This document shows positions 41,536 to 52,400 of a stretch of DNA of 64,000 nt, piece by piece (position 1 is the stretch's first letter; each line of letters opens with the position of its first letter). A program made the translations under genes and the position numbers. The stretch spans positions 1-64,000 of the forward strand of contig NZ_JAFFIW010000031.1 in the NCBI RefSeq assembly GCF_018588885.1. The letters are read 5' to 3'. The notes under the pieces were generated by a model. That model saw only the letters and a list, made by a program, of their open reading frames with translations. It was not told the origin of the DNA and did no database searches. Source of the stretch: Mesorhizobium sp. dw_380. Lineage in GTDB: Bacteria > Pseudomonadota > Alphaproteobacteria > Rhizobiales > Rhizobiaceae.

Positions 41536-44091
41536 ATGCCGGGGCAAAACCCGCACGGAGCGGGACGGGCCGTTTCCGGCGGCCATGACGATTCGGGGAC
41601 CACTGGCTCCGCAATCCGGCGCGGACGTCTTTCATGGCGTGGCCGCGCGGGGCTGCTGCTTGCCGGGTCCATGCTCGCCAGCCCGTTGCTTGGCGCGGCG
41701 GCGCGCGCCCAGGGCGCCGGTGTGTCGGCGGCCGGTCTTTCGATGAACACGATCGAGGTCATGCAGCTTGCCGTATTCGTCGGCGTGACAGGCGCGGCAT
41801 TTCTGTCGGCCATCGTTCTCATTCGCGAACGGGCCCGCACCTCGGCGGAGAATGTCGAGCTGAGGAGCCGCGTCGCCGACGTCAACGCGGCGCTGCGCCG
41901 TTCGGAGGCGCTGCTCAATTTGCGTGACCAGCGCGTGGTCGTCTGGGCCTCGGAAAACAAGAAGCCCGAACTCATCGGTACATTGCCGGTCGAAAGCGGC
42001 GCGCCGGAGGAGCGGGCGGCTTTCCTCGCCTTCGGCCGCTGGCTGATGCCGCGCTCGGCCGCAGCGCTCGAGCACGCCATTGCCGGCTTGCGCGAAAAGG
42101 CCAGACCCTTCGACCTCGTCATCGAATCGCAGGCCGGCGCACCGCTCGAAGTGCATGGCCGCAAGAGCGCCGCGCATATACTGGTGCGCTTTGTGTCGCT
42201 TTCCGAGACACAGCGCAGCCAGGCCCGGCTGAAGATCGACAACCAGCGGCTGGCCGCCGACCACGACACGATGATCGGCCTGCTCGAAGCGCTGAAGATG
42301 CCGGCATGGCTGCGCGACGAACACGGACGCTTGAAATGGGTGAACCGGGCCTATGCCGATGCGGTCGAGGCCGAGAGCGCGGAAGCCGCCGTTCGCGATG
42401 CCAAGGAGTTCCTCGGCGGCCAGGCGCGCGAGGCGATTGCCGCCCAGCACAATTCGCATCCGGTCTTCGAACAATCGCTCTCCACTGTCATCGAAGGCGA
42501 CCGCCGCGTGTTCGCGGTGACCGACTTCGCCGGCCCGGACGGCTCGGCCGGCCTTGCCTGCGACACCAGCGCCATCGAAACCATTCGCGGCGAATATGAG
42601 CGGACGGTGCGCAGCCACGCCGACACGCTCGACCAGCTTAACACCGCGGTCGCCATTTTCGACACCGACGAGAAGCTGCGCTTCTTCAACCAGGCCTTCC
42701 AGAAACTGTGGGGGCTGGACAGCGGCTTCCTGCACAGTGCGCCCGACAATGCGCTTTTGCTCGACCGGCTGCGCAGCGAGGGCAAGATCGCCGAGCAGCC
42801 CGAATGGCGCCGCTGGAAGGAAGGCCTGCTCGGCGCCTACCGCGCGGTCGAATCGCAGGAACATTGGTGGCATCTGCCCGACGGCAAGACCATCCGCGTC
42901 GTCGCCAACCCGCAGCCCAAGGGCGGCGTCACCTGGGTGTTCGAGAACCTGACCGAGAAGATGGATTTGGAAAGCCGCTATCGCACAGCGGTGCGCGTGC
43001 AGGGCGAGACGCTCGACAATCTCGCCGAAGGCGTGGCGGTGTTCGGCCCCGACGGCCGGCTGCGGCTGTCGAACCCGGCCTTTGCCACGCTGTGGGGGCT
43101 GGGTGCGGAGGCCGCCAAGCCCAATGTGCACGTCTCGACCATCCGCGACCTTTGCGACCGGCAGGCGGTCGACAGCCCCTGGCCCGGTTTCGTTGCCGCC
43201 ATCACAGGTTTCGACGATGAACGCCGCGACCGTCACGGCCAGAGCGAGCTCAACAACGGCACCGTGCTGCGCTACGCCGTGATCCCGCTGCCCAACGGGC
43301 AGGTGATGATGACCTTCGTCGACGTCACCGACAGCGTGCGTGTCGAACGCGCGCTGAAGGACAAGAACGAGGCGCTGGAGAAGTCAGACCAGCTCAAGAA
43401 CGACTTCGTCCAGCACGTGTCCTACGAATTGCGCTCGCCGCTGACCAACATCATCGGCTTCACCGAACTGCTTTCGCTGCCCACCACCGGGCCGCTCAAT
43501 CAAAAGCAGCATGAGTATGTCGAGCATGTCAGCTCGTCCTCCTCGGTGCTGCTGACCATCGTCAACGACATACTGGACCTTGCGACCGTCGATGCCGGCA
43601 TCATGCAGCTCGACATTTCCGAGGTTCATGTCGACCGCACCATCGCGGCGGCCGCCGAGCTGGTTGCCGACCGGCTGCAGGAGCATTCGATCCGGCTCGA
43701 GGTCGATGCCGCTGCGGCGCCGAAGACGTTTCACGGAGATGAAACCCGCATCCGCCAGATCCTCTACAATCTGCTCAGCAACGCCGCCAACTACGCACCG
43801 GAAGCCAGCTCCATCCGACTCACCTGCCGCCAGCTGGCGGATGGGGTGGAATTCTCGGTTCATGACGACGGGCCCGGCATGCCGCCCGACGTGCTCGATT
43901 CGGTGTTCCGCCGCTTCGAACCGCGCGCCAATGGCGGCCGCCGGCGGGGTGCAGGCCTGGGCCTGTCGATCGTCAAGAGCTTCGTCGAACTGCATGGCGG
44001 CGGCGTTCGCATCGAAACCGGCAAGGACAAGGGCACGACCGTCATCTGCACCTTCCCCGACATGCCGGGCATCCGCGCCGCGGCCGAGTAG
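41536..44091 (+). CDS. divL: DivL-type cell-cycle kinase with tyrosine in the H box
   Basis: An 851-residue membrane-anchored sensor with the layout of DivL. An N-terminal signal-like stretch (residues 20-50) and one membrane helix (MQLAVFVGVTGAAFLSAIVLI) precede a coiled-coil start, several PAS-like domains to about residue 610 (LDQLNTAVAIFDTDEKL, LDNLAEGVAVFGPDGRL) and an ATPase domain. The dimerisation helix reads VSYELRSPLTN, so Tyr630 replaces the usual phospho-acceptor histidine, the hallmark of DivL. The ATP site is otherwise intact (NLLSNAANYAPE, DDGPGMPP, GAGLGLSIVK). A GTG start 16 codons upstream is possible. In Caulobacter DivL controls CckA and thus CtrA. Confidence 0.88.
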   Translation: MPGQNPHGAGRAVSGGHDDSGTTGSAIRRGRLSWRGRAGLLLAGSMLASPLLGAAARAQGAGVSAAGLSMNTIEVMQLAVFVGVTGAAFLSAIVLIRERARTSAENVELRSRVADVNAALRRSEALLNLRDQRVVVWASENKKPELIGTLPVESGAPEERAAFLAFGRWLMPRSAAALEHAIAGLREKARPFDLVIESQAGAPLEVHGRKSAAHILVRFVSLSETQRSQARLKIDNQRLAADHDTMIGLLEALKMPAWLRDEHGRLKWVNRAYADAVEAESAEAAVRDAKEFLGGQAREAIAAQHNSHPVFEQSLSTVIEGDRRVFAVTDFAGPDGSAGLACDTSAIETIRGEYERTVRSHADTLDQLNTAVAIFDTDEKLRFFNQAFQKLWGLDSGFLHSAPDNALLLDRLRSEGKIAEQPEWRRWKEGLLGAYRAVESQEHWWHLPDGKTIRVVANPQPKGGVTWVFENLTEKMDLESRYRTAVRVQGETLDNLAEGVAVFGPDGRLRLSNPAFATLWGLGAEAAKPNVHVSTIRDLCDRQAVDSPWPGFVAAITGFDDERRDRHGQSELNNGTVLRYAVIPLPNGQVMMTFVDVTDSVRVERALKDKNEALEKSDQLKNDFVQHVSYELRSPLTNIIGFTELLSLPTTGPLNQKQHEYVEHVSSSSSVLLTIVNDILDLATVDAGIMQLDISEVHVDRTIAAAAELVADRLQEHSIRLEVDAAAAPKTFHGDETRIRQILYNLLSNAANYAPEASSIRLTCRQLADGVEFSVHDDGPGMPPDVLDSVFRRFEPRANGGRRRGAGLGLSIVKSFVELHGGGVRIETGKDKGTTVICTFPDMPGIRAAAE

Positions 44092-44099
44092 CGCGCTCG

Positions 44100-45611
44100 A
44101 TGACGGAACCGGTGCTGGAGCGTTTGCTCACCGACGAGACACAGACAGCGCGGCTGGGCGAGGATCTGGCGCTGGCGTTGCGCGTGGGCGACGTGCTGGC
44201 GCTCAAGGGCGATCTCGGCGCCGGCAAGTCGACCTTGGCGCGAGCGCTGATCAGGACACTCGCCGACGATGCCGGCCTCGACGTGCCGAGCCCGACCTTC
44301 ACTTTGGTGCAGAGCTACGATACCCGCATCCCGGTCCATCATTTCGATCTCTATCGTCTGTCCTCGGCAAATGAGCTCGACGAACTCGGCTTCGACGAAG
44401 CGCTGACGCAAGGGGCCGCCCTGGTCGAGTGGCCCGAGCGGGCAGAGGGCTATTTGCCGAAGAATGCGCTCTTGATCGAACTCGTCCATCATGGCGAGGG
44501 TCGGCTGGCGCGGCTGTCCGGGCAAGGTTCCGCCTTCGACCGCGCTGCACGCTCACTGGCCATGCGCGGTTTTCTCGAGAGCGCCGGCTGGGGCGAAGCA
44601 CGGCGCCGCCATTTCATCGGCGATGCCTCGGCCCGCTCCTATGAGATCGTGACGCTTGCCGGCCAGGAGCCGCGCGTGCTGATGAACTCGCCGCGCCTGG
44701 TGCTCGGCCCGCCCGTGCGCGACGGCAAACCCTATGCCGTGATCGCCCACACCGCGCAGTCGGTCTCGGCTTTCGTCGCCATCGATCGCGCCTTGAAGGC
44801 AGGCGGTGTCAGCGTTCCGGAAATCCATGCGGAGGACCAGGACCAGGGTTTTCTGCTGCTCGAGCATCTCGGCTCCGAGGGGTTTCTCGGCAAGACCGGC
44901 GAGCCGGTGGCCAAGCGCTACGCCGCGGCAGCCGAACTGCTGGCCATGATGCATGGCAAGACCTGGCCGCAACGCCTGGAAGCGCGTCCGGGCAGCTTCC
45001 ACGATGTGCCGCCTTTCGACCGTGATGCGATGATGATCGAAGCCGACCTTTTGGTCGACTGGTATGTGCCTGTCATATCGGGCAGTCCGGCAAGCGACGA
45101 TCTGCGTGCCGGCTATTCCAGGGAGTGGAATGCGCTTTTCGAGCGGCTGCAGGGCAGCGAATACACGCTGATGCTGCGCGACTTCCATTCGCCCAACATC
45201 ATCTGGCGCGGCGACCGCACCGGCCATGACCGGCTGGGCATCGTCGATTTCCAGGACGCGCTGATCGGGCCTTCAGCCTATGATGTCGCCTCGCTCGCCA
45301 TGGATGCCCGCGTCACTATATCGCCGGAGATCGAGAAAAAGACGCTCGACGCCTATGTCGCGGCGCGTCATGCGGCAGGCACTTTCGACGAGGCAAGCTT
45401 CCTGGAAGCCTATGCAATCATGGCCGCACAGCGCAATTCCAAGATCCTCGGCATTTTCGTGCGCCTCGAAAAGCGCGACGGCAAACCCTATTATCTCAGG
45501 CACCTGCCGCGCATCCGCGACTATCTGCGCCGGGCGCTGTCCCACCCTGCGCTCGCCAGCCTGCGGGATTTCTACAATGCGCACGGGCTGCTTGAGGAAC
45601 AAACGCTGTGA
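44100..45611 (+). CDS. tsaE: TsaE fused to an AmgK-like sugar kinase
   Basis: A 503-residue fusion. Residues 1 to about 155 are TsaE, the ATPase of t6A tRNA modification: Walker A GDLGAGKST at about 35-43, then VHHFDLYRL and LGFDEAL, VEWPERAEG. From about 165 on it is an aminoglycoside-phosphotransferase-fold kinase with LRDFHSPNIIW (catalytic) and IVDFQDALIGP (metal). This half should be AmgK, the anomeric kinase for N-acetylmuramic acid in peptidoglycan recycling, because the next gene is the matching uridylyltransferase. It begins nine bases after divL, and its stop overlaps the next GTG start. Confidence 0.9.
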   Translation: MTEPVLERLLTDETQTARLGEDLALALRVGDVLALKGDLGAGKSTLARALIRTLADDAGLDVPSPTFTLVQSYDTRIPVHHFDLYRLSSANELDELGFDEALTQGAALVEWPERAEGYLPKNALLIELVHHGEGRLARLSGQGSAFDRAARSLAMRGFLESAGWGEARRRHFIGDASARSYEIVTLAGQEPRVLMNSPRLVLGPPVRDGKPYAVIAHTAQSVSAFVAIDRALKAGGVSVPEIHAEDQDQGFLLLEHLGSEGFLGKTGEPVAKRYAAAAELLAMMHGKTWPQRLEARPGSFHDVPPFDRDAMMIEADLLVDWYVPVISGSPASDDLRAGYSREWNALFERLQGSEYTLMLRDFHSPNIIWRGDRTGHDRLGIVDFQDALIGPSAYDVASLAMDARVTISPEIEKKTLDAYVAARHAAGTFDEASFLEAYAIMAAQRNSKILGIFVRLEKRDGKPYYLRHLPRIRDYLRRALSHPALASLRDFYNAHGLLEEQTL

Positions 45612-46336
45612 CTGCAAGACCGGACACTGCCATCGTACTTGCCGCCGGTCTCGGCAAGCGCATGCGGCCGATCACGGACACCATCCCCAAGCCGCTGGTC
45701 AAGATCGCCGGTAAGACCTTGCTGGACTGGTGCCTCGACAGCCTGGCCGCCGCCGGCGTCGCCAAGGCCGTTGTCAACGTCCACTATTTTCCCGAACAGA
45801 TCGTCGCCCATGTCGCGGCGCGCCGCGCGCCGCGGATCGTCATTTCCGATGAAAGCGAACGATTGCTCGATTCCGCCGGCGGCATCGTCAAGGCGCTGCC
45901 CGAACTGGGCGAGCAACCCTTCTATATCCTCAACGCCGATACGTTCTGGATCGATCACGGTCCGCTCAATCTCGGCCGCCTCGCCCTTGCATGGAACGCG
46001 GCGAAAATGGATATTCTGCTGATGCTGGCGGATCTCCATCAGGCGACCGGACATTGCGGCTCAACCGATTTCCTGGTGGCGCCGGACGGTGCCCTGCGGC
46101 GTTCAAAAGGCGATCCGGCGGGTCTGATCTATGCCGGCGCGGCGATCATCCATCCGCGCCTGTTTAGGGACGCGCCAGCCGAACCGCATTCGCTCAACGC
46201 TTATTTCGACCAGGCGATCGCCGACGGCCGCCTGTTCGGCATGCCAATGCTCGGCCACTGGATTACCGTCGGCACGCCCGACGTCATCCCGCTCGCGGAA
46301 GCGGCGGTCGCCGACGCGCTAATCGAGTCGCAATGA
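45608..46336 (+). CDS. murU: N-acetylmuramate-1-phosphate uridylyltransferase
   Basis: A 242-residue nucleotidyltransferase. The pyrophosphorylase signature AAGLGKRMRPITDTIPKPL is at about residues 13-31 and the metal-binding aspartate is in YILNADTFW. With AmgK it completes the bypass that returns MurNAc to UDP-MurNAc and confers intrinsic fosfomycin tolerance in relatives. GTG 45608 overlaps the upstream stop, and its own stop overlaps the addB ATG. A general sugar-1-phosphate transferase remains possible. Confidence 0.85.
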   Translation: MTARPDTAIVLAAGLGKRMRPITDTIPKPLVKIAGKTLLDWCLDSLAAAGVAKAVVNVHYFPEQIVAHVAARRAPRIVISDESERLLDSAGGIVKALPELGEQPFYILNADTFWIDHGPLNLGRLALAWNAAKMDILLMLADLHQATGHCGSTDFLVAPDGALRRSKGDPAGLIYAGAAIIHPRLFRDAPAEPHSLNAYFDQAIADGRLFGMPMLGHWITVGTPDVIPLAEAAVADALIESQ

Positions 46337-49300
46337 GCGGCTCCAGCCGCGTTTTCTCCATTCCCCCCGGAGCGCCGTTTCTGCCGACGCTTGCCGAGGC
46401 GCTGCTGGCCGGCCGCCTCGTCCCGGGCTTTCGCTTCGACGGCGATCCGGTCGCTCTGGCCGACGTGACCATCTATGTGCCGACACGCCGCGCTGCTCGT
46501 GCCTTGCGCGGCATCTTCGTCGACAGCCTGAAGGCACGCGGCGGCGGTGGTTCGGCGATCCTGCCGGTCATCCGTCCGCTCGGGGAATTCGATGAGGACG
46601 AGGCCCTGTTCGAGGCCGAGCCATCGGCGGCGATCGACCTCGCGCCACCGATCACGGCAACCGAACGGCTGTTGCTGCTGACGCCGCTGGTGCGCGCCTG
46701 GAAACGCCGGCTGCCGGAGCATGTGGCGAAACTTTTCGCCGAGGAGATTGTCATCCCCGCCTCGACCGCCGACGCGATCTGGCTGGCGCGCGATCTCGCC
46801 GGCCTGATGGACGAAATCGAGACCGAAGGTACGGACTGGGCGAAGCTCAAGGACCTGGTGACCGGCAGCCTTGCCGGATGGTGGCAGGTGACGCTCGAAT
46901 TCCTCGGCATCGTCACCGATGCCTGGCCGAAATTCCTCAGGGAGAGCGACCGCTCGAATCCAGCCGCGCACCGCAGCGCGCTGATCCGCTCCGAGGCCGC
47001 GCGGCTGCGGCGCAAACCTCCCGCCGGGCCAGTCATCGCCGCCGGCTCCACCGGCTCCATCCCCGCCACGGCCGAACTTCTTGCCGCGATTGCCGGCTTG
47101 CCCGGTGGCGCCATCGTGCTGCCCGGGCTTGACCGGACGCTGGACGAAGCATCCTTCCAGGCGCTTGTCGCACCCGGTGCGCGGCCGGCCGTGCTTGGCC
47201 ACCCGCAATACGGCCTGGCCAGGCTGATCGGCAAGATCGGCGTGCTGCGCGCCGATGTCGAGGAGATCGGCGCGCCCGGGCCGCAGCTTGCGCTTCGCGC
47301 CGCCCTTGTCGGCGAAGCGTTGCGGCCGGCCGAAACCACCGAATTTTGGGCCGAAACGCGCAACGGGTTTTCGGCGCCCGACATCACCGGCGCCTTCGCC
47401 GGCGTGACGCTGTTGGAGGCGGCCAGCGAACGCGATGAAGCCATCGCCATCGCCGTCGCGCTCAAGCAAGCCGTGGAAGACCCCGGCCAAAGGGCGGCCC
47501 TCGTCACCGGCGATCGCGCACTGGCCCGGCGTGTCTCGGTCGAACTCAAGCGCTTTGGCGTCGTTGCCGACGATTCTGGCGGCACGCCGCTCGCCAACAC
47601 ACCGGCGGCCAGCCTGCTCAGGCTGGCGCTTGAGGCGGTGTTCCGGCCGGGTGACCCGGTTGGCCTGCTGTCGCTGCTCAAACATCCGCTGCTTGGCCTC
47701 GGCCTCGAACGGGCTGATGTGCGCCATGCGGCGGAACTGATCGAACTGGTGGCACTGCGCGGCGGCACCGGCCGTCCCGACATCGCGTCGCTGTCGGACC
47801 TGTTCGAGGCCCGCCTCACCGGCCTCGGCGATGACAGCCGGCCGCCCTTCTGGCTTTCCCGCTTGACCGTGCGGGCCATCGACGACGCGCGGAATTTGCT
47901 CGGATGTCTCACACAAGCTTTGGCGCCGCTCACGGCCTTTCGTGGCCAGATGGACGCCGAACTTGCCGCGCTGATGAAAGCCAGCGTCGAGACGCTGGAA
48001 AATCTCGGCCGTTCCGCCGATGGCGGGCTGGGCGTACTCTATGCCGGTGATGCCGGCGAAAAACTCGCCGAACTGCTGCGCGGGCTGGTCGCGGCTTCGG
48101 CATCGCTGTCGTTCGCGGCCAACGAATGGCCTGACGTGATGGACGCACTGATCGCGCCCGAGACGGTCAAGCCGGCGCAGGGCACCGACAGGAACATCGC
48201 CATCTGGGGCGCATTGGAAGCCCGCCTGCAGGATGTCGACACGCTGGTCATCGGGGGGCTCAACGAAGGCGTGTGGCCGCGCAAGCCGGAGAGCGACCGC
48301 TTCATGTCGCGGCTGATGAAGACCGGCATCGATCTCGAGCCGCCAGAACGACGCATCGGCCTCGCGGCGCATGATTTCCAGATGGCCATGGGCGCGAGAC
48401 ACGTCGTTCTGGCGCGGTCGGCGCGTGCCGGCGACGCTCCGGCGGTTCCGTCGCGCTGGCTGCAGCGGCTGCTGACCTTCATCGGCACCGACCAGGCGGC
48501 AAAACTGCGCCGGCGTGGCGACGAGCTGCTCGCCTGGGCGCGCACGCTCGATACCGGGCCGAAGCGGGATTTCGCGCCGCGGCCGCAACCGAAGCCGCCG
48601 CTTTCCGTGCGCCCGACGCATTTCTCGGTCACCGAGATCGAGACGTTGCGCCGCGATCCCTACGCCGTCTACGCAAGACGCATCCTCGGGCTGATGCCGC
48701 TCGATCCTGTGATCCGCGACCCCGGTGCCGCCGAGCGCGGCACGCTGTTCCATGCGATCCTGCATCTGTTCTCGTCTGAGGTGGCCGATCCGCGCGCGCC
48801 AGATGCGCTGGCCAGCCTCATTGCCGCCGGCCGCGCCTGCTTTGCCGAGGCAGCCCTTCCGGCCGATGTCGAGGCGGTGTGGTGGCCGCGCTTCGAAAAG
48901 CTCGCCGCCAACATCATCGAATGGGAGCGCATACGTGCCGACGCGGTGGTCCAGCGGCATGCCGAGGAGCGGGCGGGGAAGACCGTCGTCGGCCAGTCCG
49001 GCGTGACGCTGTCGGGCTACGCCGACCGCGTCGATCTGCTGGCCGGCGGCATGGCCGACATACTGGATTACAAGACGGGATCCTCGCCGTCCAAGGCGCA
49101 GGCGCACACGCTGCTGGCGCCGCAATTGGCGCTGGAGGGCGCGCTGCTCAGGCGCGGCGCCTTCAAGGATCTGGGTGCGCGCGAACCATCGCAACTGGCG
49201 TTCATCAGGCTGAAGCCGAATGGCGAAGTGTTCGAGGAGTCCATCCTCGAGCACAATCGTCAGCCGCGAACCGCGGCCGATCTTGCCGAAGAGGCGTGGG

Positions 49301-49467
49301 CACGGCTGGAAAAGCTTTTGATCCACTACGCCGACCCGCAGACCGGCTATCTGTCGCGCGCGCTGCCGTTTCGCGAAGGCGAGACCGATGGCGATTACGA
49401 CCACCTCGCCCGCGTGCTCGAATGGTCGGCCGGCGGCGACGCCGGCGACGAGGGAGGGGGGGCATGA
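46333..49467 (+). CDS. addB: Double-strand break repair protein AddB
   Basis: A 1044-residue subunit of the AddAB helicase-nuclease, which resects double-strand breaks and loads RecA. The N-terminal inactive helicase part includes VPTRRAARALRGIF and the AGSTGSIPATAELLAAI stretch. The C-terminal RecB-like nuclease has FSVTEIETLRRDPYAVYAR and the catalytic DYKTGSSPSKAQ. I see no obvious Fe-S cysteine set, as is common for alphaproteobacterial AddB. The stop overlaps the addA start (ATGA). Confidence 0.96.
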   Translation: MSGSSRVFSIPPGAPFLPTLAEALLAGRLVPGFRFDGDPVALADVTIYVPTRRAARALRGIFVDSLKARGGGGSAILPVIRPLGEFDEDEALFEAEPSAAIDLAPPITATERLLLLTPLVRAWKRRLPEHVAKLFAEEIVIPASTADAIWLARDLAGLMDEIETEGTDWAKLKDLVTGSLAGWWQVTLEFLGIVTDAWPKFLRESDRSNPAAHRSALIRSEAARLRRKPPAGPVIAAGSTGSIPATAELLAAIAGLPGGAIVLPGLDRTLDEASFQALVAPGARPAVLGHPQYGLARLIGKIGVLRADVEEIGAPGPQLALRAALVGEALRPAETTEFWAETRNGFSAPDITGAFAGVTLLEAASERDEAIAIAVALKQAVEDPGQRAALVTGDRALARRVSVELKRFGVVADDSGGTPLANTPAASLLRLALEAVFRPGDPVGLLSLLKHPLLGLGLERADVRHAAELIELVALRGGTGRPDIASLSDLFEARLTGLGDDSRPPFWLSRLTVRAIDDARNLLGCLTQALAPLTAFRGQMDAELAALMKASVETLENLGRSADGGLGVLYAGDAGEKLAELLRGLVAASASLSFAANEWPDVMDALIAPETVKPAQGTDRNIAIWGALEARLQDVDTLVIGGLNEGVWPRKPESDRFMSRLMKTGIDLEPPERRIGLAAHDFQMAMGARHVVLARSARAGDAPAVPSRWLQRLLTFIGTDQAAKLRRRGDELLAWARTLDTGPKRDFAPRPQPKPPLSVRPTHFSVTEIETLRRDPYAVYARRILGLMPLDPVIRDPGAAERGTLFHAILHLFSSEVADPRAPDALASLIAAGRACFAEAALPADVEAVWWPRFEKLAANIIEWERIRADAVVQRHAEERAGKTVVGQSGVTLSGYADRVDLLAGGMADILDYKTGSSPSKAQAHTLLAPQLALEGALLRRGAFKDLGAREPSQLAFIRLKPNGEVFEESILEHNRQPRTAADLAEEAWARLEKLLIHYADPQTGYLSRALPFREGETDGDYDHLARVLEWSAGGDAGDEGGGA

Positions 49468-52400
49468 AGAAGGCCTATCCCATCCCGAGCGACACCGCGA
49501 ACAGCCAGGCCCGCGCCGCCGATCCCCAGAATTCCGCCTGGGTGTCGGCCAATGCCGGCTCGGGCAAGACCCATGTGCTGGCCCAGCGCGTCATCCGGTT
49601 GCTGCTCAACGGCACCGACCCGTCGAAGATCCTGTGCCTGACCTATACGCGCGCCGCCGCCGCCAACATGTCGAACCGGGTTTTTTCGACGCTGTCGGAC
49701 TGGACGGCCCTCGGCGACGCCGAGCTGGCGGCAAGGATCGAAACGCTGGAAGGGCGCCGGCCGGATCGCGACACGATGCGCCGGGCGCGCCGCCTGTTCG
49801 CCGAGGCGCTGGAGACGCCCGGCGGGCTGAAGATCCAGACCATCCACGCTTTCTGCGAATCCGTGCTCCACCAGTTCCCGCTGGAAGCCAACATCCCCGC
49901 CCATTTCGAGATGCTCGATAGCCAGATGGAGGCATCGCTTTTCGCCGTCGCGCGCCGCGAGATGATTTCGGCCGCCGGCGACGCGGAGTTGACCGAGGCC
50001 TTCGCCACGGTGCTGGAGCGCGGCGGCGAGGCCGGTCTCGATGCCCTACTCGGCGAAATCGTGCGCAAGCGCGACGGGCTGCGCGATTTCCTCGATGCTA
50101 TCGGGCGTGACGGCTTCCAGCCCTTGTTCGATGAGTTCCATTTCCGTCCCGGCCAGAGCGCCGAAGGCATAGCGGCATCGGCCTGGCCACTGCCGGGCTT
50201 CCTGCCCGACTATTTCGCCGGCTTCGCCCGGGCCGCCGAATCCACCGACGCCAGATCGGTGCTGAACAACATCCTGCCCTATGCGCGCCAGGCTTTCGCC
50301 GAGGGCGATCCGGTTCGCCGCCTGCAATTGCTTGCAAGAGCCTTCCTCAAGACCGATGGCGACCCCTACGACCCGGCAAAAGCCTTCAAGAAAGCCTTGA
50401 CCGACCGGCTGCCCGATCTGGCCGAGCGCTACCGCTCGACGGCCAGCGCCATCATCGAAACCGTCGACCGGCTGGCGCTGTTCCGGATGCTGGAAGGCAC
50501 ACGCGCGGCGCTGACCATCGCCGACTGGCTGATCGCCCGCTACGAGGTGCTGAAGCGCAGCCGCGGCTTTCTCGACTTCAACGACCTGATCACCCGCACG
50601 GTCAACCTCCTGGCGCGGCCCGATGCCGGCCCCTGGGTGCAATACAAGCTCGACCAGGGCATCGACCACATCCTGCTCGACGAGGCGCAGGACACCAGCC
50701 CGGATCAATGGGAGGTGGTGAAGCGGCTGGCGGAGGAATTCTTTGCCGGTCTTGGCGCCCGTGACCGGGTCCACCGCACGGTGTTTGCCGTCGGCGACGA
50801 GAAGCAGTCGATCTATTCCTTTCAAGGTGCGGCCCCGGATTCCTTCGCCGATAGCCGGCTTTTGTTTGCCGGACGGGTGCGCGATGCGGAGGCCTCCTTC
50901 GCCGACCTCAAGCTGACCTGGTCGTTCCGCTCGACCGACGATGTTCTCACCGCCGTCGATCGCGTCTTTGCCGATCCCGTCGTGCGGCGGGGCATCAGCC
51001 ACGACCCCGATCCGCTGAGCCACAAGGCGATCCGCACCGATGCGCCGGGCTATGTCGAGGTCTGGCCGTCGATCGGCGCCGAAGCCGTCGACGAGCCGGA
51101 CGACTGGACGCAGGCCGTGGACCATGCCCATGCACCGGCGGTGCGCGTTGCCGAGAATGTCGCGGCAACCATTGCCGGCTGGATCGGCAAGGGCGAAATC
51201 ATCGAGGGCCGCGGCCAGCGGCTGCGGCCAGGCGATGTGCTGGTGCTGGTGCGCAAGCGCGACAGCTTCGTCCACGCGCTGACCCGGGCACTCAAACGCC
51301 GTGACATTCCGGTCGCCGGCGCCGACCGGCTGAGCCTGCCCGGCCATATCGCGGTCAAAGACTTGATCGCGCTCGGCCATCTGCTGATCCAGCCGCAGGA
51401 CGATTTGTCGCTCGCCGCCGTGCTGCGCAGCCCAATCTTTGACCTGCCGGAGGAGACACTGTTCACGCTCGCCGCGCAGAGGCCGCCCGGCGTGTCGCTG
51501 GCCGCATCGCTGCGCCAGCATGCCGGCGAAGATGACGCGCTGGCGGCGATCGTCGCCCAACTCGACATCTGGACCGATGAGGCCGCCTTGAGGCCGGTGT
51601 TCGAATTCTATGCCGGCCTCCTGGCGCGCGATGGCGTGCGCCGCAAGATGATCGCGCGGCTCGGGCCGGAAGCCGGCGACATTCTCGATGAGTTCCTGAG
51701 TTTCTGCCTTGCCGAAGAACGGACCGGGCTGCCCGGGCTGGAAGCCTTCCTGTCGACGTTGGAGAACGCCGGCCCCGAGATCAAACGCGAGATGGACCAG
51801 ACCCGCGACGAGGTTCGCGTCATGACGGTGCATGCCGCCAAGGGCCTGGAGGGCCCGGTGGTGTTCCTGGTCGATGGCGGCTCCGCTCCGTTCAGCGACC
51901 AACATCTGCCGCGCTTGATGCCCTTCGATGGCTCGGGCACATACTGGGAAGGCAAGGGCTATCTCTGGCGTGCGGCCAGCGATGTTGCCAACGGCTTTTC
52001 GAAAGCGGCGGCCGCTCGCGCCCGCGAGCTCGCCGACGACGAATACCGCCGGCTGCTCTATGTCGGCATGACCCGCGCCGAGGACCGGCTGATCGTCTGC
52101 GGCTATCACGGCAAGCGGGCGCCGAGCAGCGGCACCTGGCATTCGATCGTCAGCCGCGCGCTGATCGGCGCGCCCGAGAGCGAACAGCGTCCGCATCCCG
52201 CCGGCGGCGAGCCGGTGCACCGTTTCCATGTCACCAAATTGCCCCCGGTCGCGCCAGGCGTCAGTGAACAGGCGCGGCAGGCCGATGCTTTCGGCCCGTT
52301 GCCGGCGACCCTGTTCCGGCCCTTGCCGCCTTTCGAGGATCTGCCGCGCCCGCTGTCGCCATCGGGCGCCTCGGCGTTGATCGACGAAGGCAAGGAGGCG

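Noticed and set aside
46201..49404. 1067-codon open frame on the minus strand
   Set aside because: It lies opposite addB, whose protein has all family motifs. The antisense translation is rich in Gln, Arg and Gly and has no recognisable domain.
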